Shown piece by piece: positions 44,179-55,440 of a DNA stretch of 64,000 nucleotides. A program made the translations under genes and the position numbers. Positions within the stretch are counted from its first letter, which is position 1. Each line of letters starts with the position of its first letter. The stretch covers positions 1-64,000 of the forward strand of contig BDDD01001456.1 of NCBI GenBank assembly GCA_001972305.1. Direction: 5' to 3'. Below the pieces are notes generated by a model that saw nothing but the letters and a program-made list of their open reading frames with translations, searched no databases and had not been told where the DNA came from. This DNA is from Cephalotus follicularis (taxonomy: Eukaryota; Streptophyta; Magnoliopsida; Oxalidales; Cephalotaceae).

Positions 44179-44300
44179 CGTCTTCTACAACAACACGCTA
44201 ATGTATCACGAAAACGTTGCAACCTATATCCAATGCATGATTGCAACCCAACATGATACCCCACTAACTAACAAGGAAAGCACAAGGAAACTCAAACCTT

Positions 44301-44313
44301 CTCTCTGATACCA
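44301..44313 (-). promoter_or_regulatory. Primer binding site of internal copy 1
   Basis: On the minus strand TGGTATCAGAGAG lies three bases after LTR-b, complementary to initiator methionine tRNA. In copy 2 the site (48465-48477) has one change, TTGTATCAGAGAG. Confidence 0.88.
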
Positions 44314-44316
44314 ACT

Positions 44317-46843
44317 TGTCAACGCCACATTCTCGCTAACTCTATGGGACGCGTGTCCTGCCGGGGATGGCGCTCCTCTTGCCAACAACCCTCTTAATCT
44401 AAAACTGCCCGAGGAGAAAGCCTGGGCTGGGGTGGGTGCGCAGCCAACAAGGCAGCCAGTGAAAGGGATCCACTCCTCTCCTGCTTGTGCCCAACGCTAA
44501 ACTTAAAACCAAGGATCCCAATGCACCGTATCACTTAAGACCAAAAGAACACCCATGTGCTCCTCACAAGGTCACTAAACATAAAAAGCTAAAGCATGCA
44601 CAGGGAGAGTACACACGAGCACACCTAAGCTCCTTTGGGGACATTCTTTGTCCCCTGGCACCTCTGCCCAACTCAACAACACAACAACGCTAACATAAAC
44701 ACTAAACACCAAACTTATGCCCGTTCCGGGCCTTCTTCTAACCAGACTCCCCTGGCATCTACCTGAGGACTCCTTCTCATGGTTATACACCAAAGATCAA
44801 CCTTACCCGAGGGTAACCTACCTCCACGGGTAAAACTCCAAGAACTTAAGGCAACCACCTTAGCCTTAACCATACTCCCCCGCTAAGCTCGTCTCCACTA
44901 TACAAGCCCGGGGACTCTCTAGCTCCCCTGCCGGGCTTTGGATCACAAAACTCTAAACATGAAGCATTCATAAAAACATAAGATAAACACATCTGTCAAC
45001 TCAAAACATTCATATCATATCTCGAAAGCATACATCTATTACATATATCATCGCTGACGTACAAACATGCGTCCTCTGGCAGGCAAAAGAACATCATATC
45101 TTTACATTAAGAAAACACTCAGCTACTTTACTACAAGAGAAGGGTAACATAACCCAAAGTATGCCCCATGCTATGCAAGCCAAATGTCCGAGCTGACGTT
45201 CCCTGGCGCTGAGCTGAAAAACTACATTGCTAGCTATCTACTGCTGGGCTGGAGGGTCTCCTCCGACAGGTTGGTCTGCAAAACAGTCTGTGAGGGGATT
45301 ACTCCAACCCACTAAGTGAAATGAGAACAAAACATCCTCTGGTACATTCTTGAAATGAATGTGCTAAAAGAAAGCTTACCATGAACATGAATATCTATCC
45401 CAACCGGGGAAAAAGACTATAAACAAGCATATGTCATGTCATACAATAAAGAAACACTCAAAGTACTAGAAAGAAAAGCTTACTATTTCTCTGCTTAGCT
45501 GGTTCTACAACGTTCACAAAGCTGAAAAGAACTTAAGATACAACTCATGAAAAGAAAGATAACTGATAAAGAACTGGGGTCCTTCCCGGCTAAACACCCG
45601 ATGAGAACAACTAAGCTAGGAACTGGCTTTTCTATGCTGATCTAGGCCGAAGCCTATTGTTTACATAGTATAGTTGCCAACTTATAGTGGCGCTGAGCTG
45701 ATCTCGCCAAAGCCTACTTGGCAGTAACTACCGAGAACCCATGGTTCCCTTCTGTGCTAGCTATATCTTTGCTTTGCTTGCTTAACTGGGCTGATGGCAT
45801 TGCTGCCAAGGACTAAGTCCTCCTCTAGAAGACTTACTGAAAGGTTCTATATTTCTACTCTGGAAACTTAGCTCTACTGTACTCAAACACTAAACACCAT
45901 CATAGACAATAGCGTAAACGAGATCCAGGTAGGACCTGGGGACAGTCTCACCCAGCTTCCTATCATAGACAATAGTAGACCCAGGAGGTTGGAGCTATGT
46001 ACATAGTGCTCGGCTGCCCTCACCCTAAACACCATCATAGACAATAGTGTAAAGGAGATCCATGTATGGAACCCGGGGGCAGACTCGCTCGACTTCCCAT
46101 CATAGACAATAGTAGGCCGAGAGTTGGGTTGAGCACGTACGCTTTACGTCACTGGAAAGTGACTAGTTCACTTGAAAAACTTGAGCTCTTGTGCTCGAGA
46201 TAGTATCTTTCTCTCTCTTCTATCAAGGGAAACATACAAAGACGCTAGGGAAAACAAATTCCCGTTAGAAAGCTATCACGGTACTGGAATGAAAACTAAA
46301 AGAATTGTCAAGAACATCATAAACAACTAGAAACATAGAAAGGATGTCCCACTCACATTTCTTGGCTGCGTTCTTACTGGCTTCCTCTGACGAGAACTTC
46401 TCGTCTTTCTCCTCGTCCACTACTGCTCCTAGCTGCTTCTCCACTAAGCTTGGAAAACTTTGAACTACTGTTCTCCTCCCGCTCGTCGACGAAGAAGAAG
46501 ATGAAGAAGAAGAAAAATAAGAACTAGAGCTCTCTCTCTCACTCTAAAACTCTCTCTATCTGCCGAACCTAAAGAAAGGAAAGACCACATCACCAAATAT
46601 ATCTCCACAACTCCCAACATAAGCCGTTATTTGCCTTGGTATATGGAAGCTTCCTCAACAAGCTTTGCACTGAAGTCTTTTAACTATCACTAATCATGCT
46701 TTATACTTAGGCTTATAACATAAACCACACTTAAACTTCCTATCCTATTCAATTAAGTCCAAATCCCATAAAAAATAAAAAAAATACTATACTCCATAGG
46801 AAAGTTTACTCTTAGGCTCCCAAAGCAGCTACGGGGCGTTACA
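44317..46843 (-). mobile_element. Gag-only array LTR-b (shared middle LTR)
   Basis: 2527 bp. On the minus strand it ends GTGGCGTTGACA instead of GTGGTCCTAACA seen in LTR-a and LTR-c. It serves as the 5' LTR of internal copy 1 and the 3' LTR of copy 2. It has the GAA-rich leader (46488-46530), a two-copy block (45880-46140) and the same start TGTAACGCCCCGT. Confidence 0.9.
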
Positions 46844-47524
46844 ACCTCCCCACCTTAAGAAATTTTGTCCTCAAAATTCCTGAAGTCACACCTTTGGAAA
46901 AACTATTCTATTAACATCTGGCTTCTCTGTAACTATGCTCAACTAACAGACACTACAACTTAACTTATCATACTAAAGGAGAAACACAGAACGCAAGATC
47001 TCACCTGGTGGCTTGTCTGGTGCTGTCATATCTGCCCCTCTGTGAAGAGAGTAAACTCTTGTTGTAGCCCCTGGTCTGCTACCACCAGCTCTGGCTGTAC
47101 TGGTGTGAGGTGTTGTATAACTTGTTCTCTACACTCCTGATGGCTGAGATGACTGGGTTGTACCACTGGCCGTGGGCTGCTTCCTCACTGTTGCTTCCAC
47201 AGGCGTCAACGCTGCACTAAGAGACTGCTGAGGGCAATCTCTCGTCATGTGCCCTTCTTCGCCGCACCTGTAACATGCAAAACTTACCTCGTTTCATTCC
47301 CCATAATGCAGCTTGCAACAAACTTGACACTGAGGTGCTCTGTTGCTATTGTAAGAACTCTCATGAACACTACAAGCAACTAGAGCCGTCTGTGTATGCT
47401 GAGAAGCTCCTCCTCTGGCGTTGCCTGAGGACTCAGGTCCCCACTGTTTCTAAACCTTAGAGGGGTTCTCTGCCTACTCGAACTGAGATGAGGATCTCTT
47501 CCACCATTGCTTTTGACGCATCCT

Positions 47525-48342
47525 CTAGTCCTCTAGGCTCGACTCTACTCTCTTGTTAGCTTCCACCAAGTCGACGAACACTGTCCACGGGGTGACTGAT
47601 ACCATGTGCCTGATCTCGGGTCTAAGGCCCTCAAGAAACTTCTCACATCTTTCCTCTTGATCTGCTACCAGGGCTAGAGCAAACTGCGATAAGTCCATAA
47701 AATGATACTCGTACTGAGATACAGTCCCATTACCTTGCCGCAGATACAAAAACTCTTTCCTCTTCTCTCTAACGAACGTAGGTGGGAAGAAATACTGTCT
47801 AAACTCCTTCTTGAACTTCTCACACGTGATCTCTGCTGAGCTCCCATACCGAGCTACAAGAGCATCCCACCATCTTCGGGCACCTCTTGCAAGGAAGAAA
47901 GATGCATTCCTTGCCCTCGTGTCCTCTGCTATCTCTAGTAGAACGAAGATCTCTTCTAGGTGGTTCAACCACGCATCTGCATCCATGGGGTCTCCCATTC
48001 TTTCAAAGGATGTTGCTCCCAACTGTTGCATGCGTTCCACCGGAAGAGGTTGAGGTCTGGCCAAACCCATAGTTTGAGCCCACATCATCATCGCCTGCAT
48101 CATCTCTGTAGGTCCACTACCGGCATCAAAGGAGGCATACGCGCAACTGACTGCGTTGCTGGGACTTGCACCTCTGGTACCTGCTGCGCTCCCTGCTCCT
48201 CAATATCCACACGGACTTGTTCCTTTGGTGCTTCCATAGGAACCTCTTGCTCCACTATCTAGTGAGGAATCGCTCTTCCTCTGCCTCTACCACAACCTCT
48301 GCCGTGATCTGCACGATCTCCGCTACGTGCCTTGGGTGGCAT
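47525..48342 (-). pseudogene. Gag of internal copy 2
   Basis: It starts MPPKARSGDRADHGRG at 48342. Stop TAG occurs near 48264, where copy 1 has CAG. A one-base deletion near 48120 breaks the frame just before the capsid. The capsid domain is open from 48103 to 47525 with the same motifs as copy 1 (LGATSFERMGDPMDADAWL, ARGARRWWDALV, FKKEFRQYFFPPTF). The nucleocapsid continues to about 47170, with stops and frame changes. Over one 98-base stretch near the 3' end (42841 versus 47010) the two copies differ at about six positions. Confidence 0.86.
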
Positions 48343-48480
48343 CGTCTTCTACAACAACACGCTAACGTATCACGAAAATGTTGCAACCTATATGCAATGC
48401 ATGAATGGAACCCAACATGATACCCCACTAACTAACAAGGAAAGCACAAGGAAACTCAAGCCTTCTCTCTGATACAAACT

Positions 48481-50958
48481 TGTTAGGACCACGTTCCCTC
48501 TAACTCTATGGGACACGTGTCCTGCCGGAGATGGCGCGCCTCTTGCCAACAACCCTCTTAAACTAAAACTGCCCGAAAAGAAAACCTGGGCTGGGCTGGT
48601 ATCGTAGCCAACAGGGCAGCCAGGGCAAGGGATCCACTCCTCTCCTGCTTATGCCCAGCGCTCAACTTAAAACCAAGGCTCCAAACGCGTTGTATCACTT
48701 AAGCCCAAAAGAACACCCACGTGCTCCTCACGAGGTCACTTAACGTAAAGGGCTAAAGCATGCCCAAGGAGAGTACGAACGAGCACACCTAAGCTCCTTT
48801 GGGGACTTGGCTTGTCCCCCGGTACCTTTGCCCAACTCAACAATACAACAACGCCAACATAAACTCTAAACACCAAACCTATGCCCGTCCCGGGCCTTCT
48901 TCTAACCAGACTCCCCTGGCATCCACCCGAGGACTCCTTCTTTACTCGAGGATAGCCTACCTCCACGGGTAAAACTCCAAGAACTTAAAGCAACCACCTC
49001 AGCCTTTACCATACTCCCCCGCTAAGCTCATCTCCACTATACAAGCCCGAGGACTCTCTAGCTCCCCTACTAGTCTTGGGATCACAAAACTCTAAACATG
49101 AAACATTCATAAAAACATAAGATAAACACATCTGTCAACTCAAAACATTAATATCATATCTCGAAAGCATACATCTATTACATATATCATCCCTGGCATA
49201 CAAACATGCCTCCTCTGGCAGGCAAAGAACGTCATATCTTTACATAAAGAAAACTCTCAGCTACTCTACTACAAAAGAAGGGTAACAGAACCCAAAGTAT
49301 GCCCAGTGCTATACAAGCTAAATGCCCGAGCTGACGTTCCCTGGCGCTGAGCTCAAAAACTACCTTGCTAGCTATCTACTGCTGGGTTGGAGGGTCTCCT
49401 CCGGCTGGCTGGTCTGCAAAACCGTCTTTTAGGGGATTAGCCCAACCGACTAAGTGAAATGAGAACAAAACATCCTCTGGTACATTCTTAAAATGAATGT
49501 CCGGAAAGAAAGCTTACCATGAACATGAATATCTATCCCAACTGGGGAAAAGGACTGTAAACAAGCATATGTCATGTCATACAATAAAGAATTGCTCAAA
49601 GTACTTAAAAGAAAAGCTTAATATTTCTCTGCTTAGCTGGTTCTAGATCATTCACAAAGCTGAAAAGAACTTAAGATACAACTCATTAAAAGAAAGATAA
49701 CTGATAAAGAACTGGGGTCCTTCCTGGCTAAACACCCGAGGACAAAAACTAAGCTAGGAACTGGCTTTTCTATGCTGATCTAGGCCGAAGCCTGTTGTTT
49801 ACATAGTATAGTTGCCAACTTAAAGTGGCACTGAGCTGATCTAGTCTGAAGCCTACTTGGAAGTAACTATCGAGAACCCATGGTTCCCTCCTGTGATTGC
49901 TATTTCTTTGCTTTGCTTGCTTAACTGGGCTGATGGCATTGCTGTAAAGGACTGAGTCCTCCTCTATAAGACTTACTGAAATGTTCTATATTTCTACTCT
50001 GGCAACTTAGCTCTACTGTACTCAAACCCTAAACACCATCATAGACAATAGCGTAAAGGAGATCCAGGTAGGACCTGGGGACAGTCTCGTCCGGCTTCTT
50101 ATCATAGACAATAGTAGACCGAGGAGGTTGGAGCTATGTACATAGTCCTTAGCTGCACTCACCCTAAACAGCATCATAGACAATAATTTAAAAGAGATCC
50201 AGGTATGGAACCTGGGGGCAGAGTCTCTTGACTTCCCATCATAGACAATAGTAGGCTGAGGAGTTGGGTTGAGCATGTACGCATTACCTTACTGTAAAGT
50301 GACTAGTTCACTTGAAAAACTTGAGCTCTAGTGCTCCAGATACTCTCTTTCTCTCTCTTCTGTTAAGAGAAACATACAAAGACGCGAGGGCAAAAAAATT
50401 CCCATTCAAAAGCTCTCACGGTACTCGAAGGAAAACTTAAAGAGTCGTCAAGAACATCATAAACAATTAGAAACACAGAAAGGATGTCCCACTCACAGTT
50501 CTTTGTTGTGTTCTTACTGGATTCCTCTGACGAGAACTTCTCCTCTTTCTCCTTGTCCGTTACTGCTCCTAGCTGCTTCTTCACTAAGGTCGGAAAACTT
50601 TGAACTACTGTTCTCCTCCCGCTCGTCAGCGAAGAAGAAGAAGAAGAAGAACTAGAGCTCTCTCTCTCACTCTAAAACCCTGTCTATCTGCCAAAACTAA
50701 AGAAAGGAAAACCACATCACCAGATATATCTCCACAACTCCCAATTTAAGCCGTCATTTGCCTTGGGATATGGAAGCTTCCTCAACAAGCTTTGCACTTA
50801 AGTCCTTTAACTATCACTAATCATGTTTTATACTTAAACCACACTTAAACTTCCTCTCCTATTCAATTAAGTCCAAAGCCCATTAAAAATAAAAAAAAAT
50901 ATTATACTCCATAGAAAAGTTTTCTCTTAGGCTCCCAAAGCAGCTATGGGGCGTTACA
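48481..50958 (-). mobile_element. Gag-only array LTR-c
   Basis: 2478 bp. On the minus strand it runs from TGTAACGCCCCAT to GTGGTCCTAACA and acts as the 5' LTR of internal copy 2. It has the GAA-rich leader ((GAA)6 on the plus strand at 50631-50652) and the two-copy block at 50015-50280. Confidence 0.9.
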
Positions 50959-51142
50959 CCATACCCCTTTTATCAACAAAAATAGCATTTCGGAGGGGAA
51001 TGATTTCCTCAGATTCAGAATCCGATTCAAGAGCTAGATCGGGAGATGGTTTCTGAATGTTAAGCTTTCGTTTTGAAAAAAGTTTTTGTTGCTGAGAAGA
51101 GCTAGCAACCCTCTTTTTACTAGCCGATTTTGTTCTTGCCAT
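50959..51142 (-). pseudogene. SIRE third ORF, N-terminal part
   Basis: The frame opens MARTKSASKKRVASSSQQQK (ATG at 51142), Lys/Ser-rich, then ALESDSESEEIIPLRNAIF up to the insertion of the gag-only array. The MARTK start and its place after RNase H fit SIRE/Maximus third ORFs. The remaining parts are at 39370-40250 and 36560-36868. Confidence 0.8.
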
Positions 51143-51701
51143 TTTGTCAAACAGTTGGAGTGCACAACACAAAAGGTTAACACTAAAAGAAATAAGAGAT
51201 TGGAGGAAAAATAAAACTTAACTTTGTTGACGAGAGAAGAAGGAGTAGAAGATGTTTTAAAGACTAGAAAAATTAAAAAAAAACTAGAAAAGAAAAAATT
51301 GGAGAGAAATCGTCCAGAGTTGGAAAGTGAAGGTAGAAATGAAGTCGATGTGTTTTTATGAATAAGTCGATGAAAGATGGAAAGACATCGACGTGATTTA
51401 TAAGCGTGACATGTTCTTTAAAAAAAACTTAATGAAACGCATCAATGTGAAATAAAAGAAAACGATGCGTTCTGAAAAACATCGACGTATTTTTAAAGAG
51501 ATCGACGTGTTTTACTAAAGAAAATCAACGTTTTATAAAGAGATCGACGTGTTTGAAAAACATCAATATGATTAAAAAGAAATCGATGTGTTTTCACAGT
51601 AACAGAACAATAACAAAAAAAAAATAGTCAAAACAAACAATTAAATTCAAACAAACAATCAATCAAGCAAACCAAACATTCAATTGAAAACAAATAAACA
51701 T
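51143..51701 (-). other. SIRE spacer between pol and third ORF, with ATCGACGTGTTT motifs
   Basis: No gene. From 51345 to 51595 the motif AAACATCGACGTRTTTT and relatives (ATCAATGTG, GATCGACGTGTTT) recur about ten times (51384, 51441, 51479, 51500, 51543, 51563, 51583). The motif cluster is therefore present in the interior of this element, not only in its LTR. Confidence 0.65.
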
Positions 51702-52682
51702 TCAATCAAACTCACATAAACCTAGTTCTCTTCTAAACTTTGAAAAAGTATTTTCATCTAAAGGTTTGGTAAAAATGTCAGCTACTTGTTTTTCCGTAGA
51801 GACATATTCTAACTCAATATCTTCATTTTCAACATATTCTCTTAAAAAGTGATACCTAATATCAATATGTTTTGTCTTTGAATGTTGAACAGGGTTCTTA
51901 GCAAGACAAATACTACTTGTATTATCACATTTTATAGGTACATTTTTCACGAAAACACCATAATCTATCAACTGTTGTTTTTGCCACAAAATCTGCGCAC
52001 AACAACTACTGCCTCGGTGGTAGAAAGAACAACAGAATTTTGCTTTTTGCTAAACCAGGATACAAGCATACTTCCTAGGTATTGGCATGAGCCACTAGTG
52101 CTATCGCGATCAATCTTATAACCACCAAAGTCATCATCTGAGTCTACATGTAAGTCAAAACTAGAGTCTCGTGAATACCATAAACCTAAAGTAGGTGTAT
52201 ATGCAAGGTATTTAAGAATACATTTAACAGCAAACAAGTGTGATTCTTTAGGGTTTGATTGAAAATGTGCACAACAAACAAACACTAAACAAAATATCCG
52301 GTCTACTAGAAGTTAAATATAATAGCGAACCTATCATGCTTCTATAAAGCTTTTGATCAACATTTTTACCTTGTTCGTCCTTGTCAAGCTTTGTAGAGGT
52401 GCTTGTAGGAGTCTTACTTGTTTTTGAGTTCCCCATTCCAAACTTTTTGAGTATTTCCTTTACGTACTTAGCTTGGTTGATGAAGATACCCTCTTTGGTT
52501 TGCTTAACTTGAAGTCCAAGGAAGACGTTCAGTTCTCCCATCATACTCATTTCAAACTCTGACTTCATAATGTTAGAAAACTCCTTGCACAAAGATTCGT
52601 TAGTTGATCCGAAAATATTATCATCAACATATATTTGTACTACTAGTAAATCATTTTCTTTTGATTTTGTAAAAAGTGTTAT
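51702..52682 (-). pseudogene. SIRE pol: RT C-terminal part and RNase H, broken
   Basis: After the insertion the RT resumes with TLFTKSKENDLLVVQIYVDD (YVDD at 52620-52631), FEMSMMGELNVFLGLQ (52555) and SMIGSLLYLTSSRPDI (52325). A frameshift near 52270 leads into RNase H: LWYSRDSSFDLHVDSDDDF, then STSGSCQYLG. A second frameshift near 52000 gives the last part: CDNTSSICLAKNP, HSKTKHIDIRYHFLRE and VADIFTKPLDE, ending at 51702. The beginning of the RT is at 61243-61640 on the other side of element B. Confidence 0.9.
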
Positions 52683-54206
52683 TGTAACGCCTGAGATTTT
52701 CATGTATTATAATTTCACAATGTATTTGTACTTTTGAATTGTGAAACTTATAAAAGATGGATTTTCTGAATTTGGTGATGTTTTCCCAACTCTAATAATG
52801 CTAATCTTAGAGTAAAATGTTAAAAGAATGTTAAAAGTCTAAATGACGCTGTTCTGGGGAAAACACGTCGACGCCTTTATAAACACATTAACGTCCTTGA
52901 GGCAAAAGGGAGCACGTAGCTGCATGCACATGCACATCGATCCGAAGGAGGACATCGACGTCCTCGTGTAACTGATGAATGACATCGACGTCTTTTGAAA
53001 GACGTCGATGTTTTAACTTCGAATGTCATGCATGTTACTCTGCTGACAAACAATGTGCAAAGGGGAGTCTTTTTAGAACCTTTCTCAGGCGCCTTGAGGC
53101 ATGGGTTAGGACGTGTTGGGCATGCACCTTACTCCCTAACCTGCATGGCTGAAATTATGAGGACAAGTGTAGCATGAGTGTGATGTTGTCACTTTTGGAA
53201 ACATTTTGGAAATAACCTGCCTGTTGTGGATCAAATCGATCACTACTGTTTACTGTACTGTTACTGCTTGAATTCACTATTTGCTCTGTGAATTGCTATG
53301 TTTTTGTGTTTGAGCAACTAGTTGCATTGCGGAGGCTGCCAGCGCCGACTAGTGGTAGGGTTGTACCTAGGGGCCAGGAGCATGGCTAGGTGACTCAATG
53401 TACTGTTGCCTCGCTCGGTCGCCTGATGTAGGGGCCGGAGTGGGAGGGTAGCGTGGGGCCAGGAGTTGGTGGTGCTACATACTGCCTGTTGTGGTCCTAT
53501 GTGGACATATACTGACTGTTGTTGTGGTCCTATGTGGATGTACTGTACTATCTGTTGGTCGTTCTCGGACATTACTTTGTTTATCGATGTAGCGCTGGCC
53601 GAGTTACTACTGTACTGTTCCTGCATACGTATATTTTCTTATATATGTATTCACTGATATTTTACCGTACTGTTAAATATATATATTTTCGTATATACAT
53701 ATAAACTGGAATTTCTACTGCACTGCATCATCCATGCATTCATATCATGACATGCATTTAATTTTAATCCCGAAATTCTTTTATGACTTAGCCGAGTGAG
53801 GACAAAGGCTAACCCCCTACTTTACAGATTGATGCAGTGGACATGTTGGACTGACATGGACGAAGATCAAGTTGTTATGTTCTTGATTTTGCTTCTCCTA
53901 TTTTGTATTAAACCTATGTTGGTTATGGATTTCGGATGCACTGTACTTATGACTTGTTAATGATGGATTTTAATCTTGTACTGTAATTCACGCTCCGTTT
54001 TATGGGCGATTAACTAATGACTTGTATTTGGGTAGCGTGCGGTATGGGACGCACGTTACGAGTTTACAGCTTATGAACTTGTTATGCTTCTGAAACTGAT
54101 GTTCTTGGAAATGTTTTAAATTTTATGGATTTTGCACGAGCTGTATTTTATATGTTAATTGCCTTTACCACTTTAATGTTGCATTTCTCTTAAACGAGGT
54201 GTGGCA
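52683..54206 (+). mobile_element. 5' LTR of element B, with internal deletion
   Basis: It runs from TGTAACGCCTGAG to GAGGTGTGGCA, 1524 bp. Near 53182 the sequence jumps from GAGTGTGA to TGTTGTCACTTTTGG, which in the 3' LTR are separated by about 1298 bp (59397-60694). The lost part includes the TATA-like site, so this LTR should not drive transcription. It keeps 53221-53700, which the 3' LTR lacks. Confidence 0.92.
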
Positions 54207-54210
54207 ACAG

Positions 54211-54222
54211 TGGTATCAGAGC
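54211..54222 (+). promoter_or_regulatory. Primer binding site of element B
   Basis: TGGTATCAGAGC begins four bases after the 5' LTR, complementary to initiator methionine tRNA. Confidence 0.92.
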
Positions 54223-54316
54223 ATATTCCATATATGCTTAGCTAGGATACTTTCCTTGGCAATTAATGAATTGTTTTCCTAAAGTCGTGACTGACGGTCA
54301 ACCTTCTTATAGGAAA

Positions 54317-55440
54317 ATGGACCGAAAAAGAACTCGAGCTAGGGCTAGAGCTACTGAAGCTAATGCCCCGGAGGAAGCTAATGTTCTGCAAGGGATGAAT
54401 ATTCCCCAGGATGACAAAGATCCGATGGCTTGGATTGCAAACTATTTTTGGCAGCAGATGGCCTTTAACAGGGCTAATGCGAAGGAGATGCGCCAGTACC
54501 ACGTGCAAGCTCGACAGTAACATAGGGCTCCCCCGGGAGAGGATTGTTTTGGGAGAGATATTAAGAAGTTCATGAGGCTGAATCCGCCCAGATTCAAGGG
54601 AGAGCTTGATGCTACTATTGCTGAGAGATGGCTGCAAGACCTGGGGAAGATCTTTGAGGTGATGGACTGTACTGATGCTCAGAAGTTGAGGTTTACTGTG
54701 TACCACCTAAGGGGTGAGGCCACTCATTGGTGGTAAATGGTTAGGGCAAAGTGGGAATCACAGAGACTGGATAGCACTTGGGACAGATTCCAGACATAGT
54801 TCTTGGAGACTTATGTTCCACGTATTGAGCAAGAGCGGCGAGAGACGGAGCTCTTGGAGTTACGATAGGGAGAGATGACTGTGGCCGAGTACCAGGCCAG
54901 ATTCATGGAGCTAGCTAGACATTCACTATATCTGGTAGCTGACGAAGAGAAGAAAATTCGGAGATTCCTGAGAGGCTTGCGACCGGACTTTCGGTCGAGG
55001 ATAAGAGCAATGGAGCTGAGTACTTTTGTGGAGGTTGCTTAGAAAGCGAGACTGTTGGAGACGATATCTAGCGAGGACCGGGCTGAGAGAGCTCGTGCAA
55101 AGGAGAATAAGTAGAGTCCTACACAGTCCCGACTGGCATCGCCAAAGTGGCAAGATGGTGGTTCTCCGACGAAGTCGTCGAAGAACAAGTCTCAGCAGAC
55201 AGCTTCACAGGGTACTCCTAGTCAGGGGAGTAAAGCTAGATCTGGAGGATGCTTTTACTATGGTCGTACAGGCCACCAACAGAAAGATTAATGGAGGTTT
55301 AATGGTTGGTGCTTGAGGTGCGGGTCACCTGGTCATTCAGTGAAGGACTGTCCAAAGAGTCCTACTACAGCGCCTATTGGACCGGGGAGTAGCAGCGGTG
55401 CGGCGGCGGGACCGTCACAGAGGAGAGACACCGGCAAGGG
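54317..55440 (+). pseudogene. Element B gag, broken by stops only
   Basis: The frame starts MDRKRTRARARATEANAPEE at 54317 and can be followed to the protease without a shift. The capsid has LDATIAERWLQDLGKIFEVM (54605-54664), YHLRGEATHWW (54700) and LRGLRPDFRSRI (54970). Nucleocapsid: first knuckle CFYYGRTGHQQKD is damaged, and the second, CLRCGSPGHSVKDC (55310-55351), is complete. In-frame stops are TAA 54518, TAA 54734, TAG 54797, TAG 54866, TAG 55040, TAG 55112 and TAA 55289. Several sit where Gln (CAG/CAA) is expected, which fits C-to-T change at methylated CHG sites. Confidence 0.88.

Larger units (their letters stand above)
40251..50958 (-). mobile_element. LTR-gag-LTR-gag-LTR array of a gag-only retrotransposon (TR-GAG-like)
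   Basis: Three LTRs (40251-42679, 44317-46843, 48481-50958) alternate with two internal regions of exactly 1637 bp each (42680-44316, 46844-48480). Each internal region has a primer binding site, a gag with zinc knuckles, and a polypurine tract, but no protease, RT or integrase; coding similarity stops at the gag-protease border. This is the structure described as TR-GAG, a non-autonomous class that needs another element's pol. The outer flanks TCATT (40246-40250) and CCATA (50959-50963) share only CAT, so the target duplication is worn or the array was formed by recombination. It lies in the SIRE third ORF. Confidence 0.88.

Noticed and set aside
43441-44256. Plus-strand ORFs of 80-117 codons in the gag-only element
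   Set aside because: They are antisense shadows of the gag domain, which is clear on the minus strand with WW, zinc-knuckle and capsid motifs.
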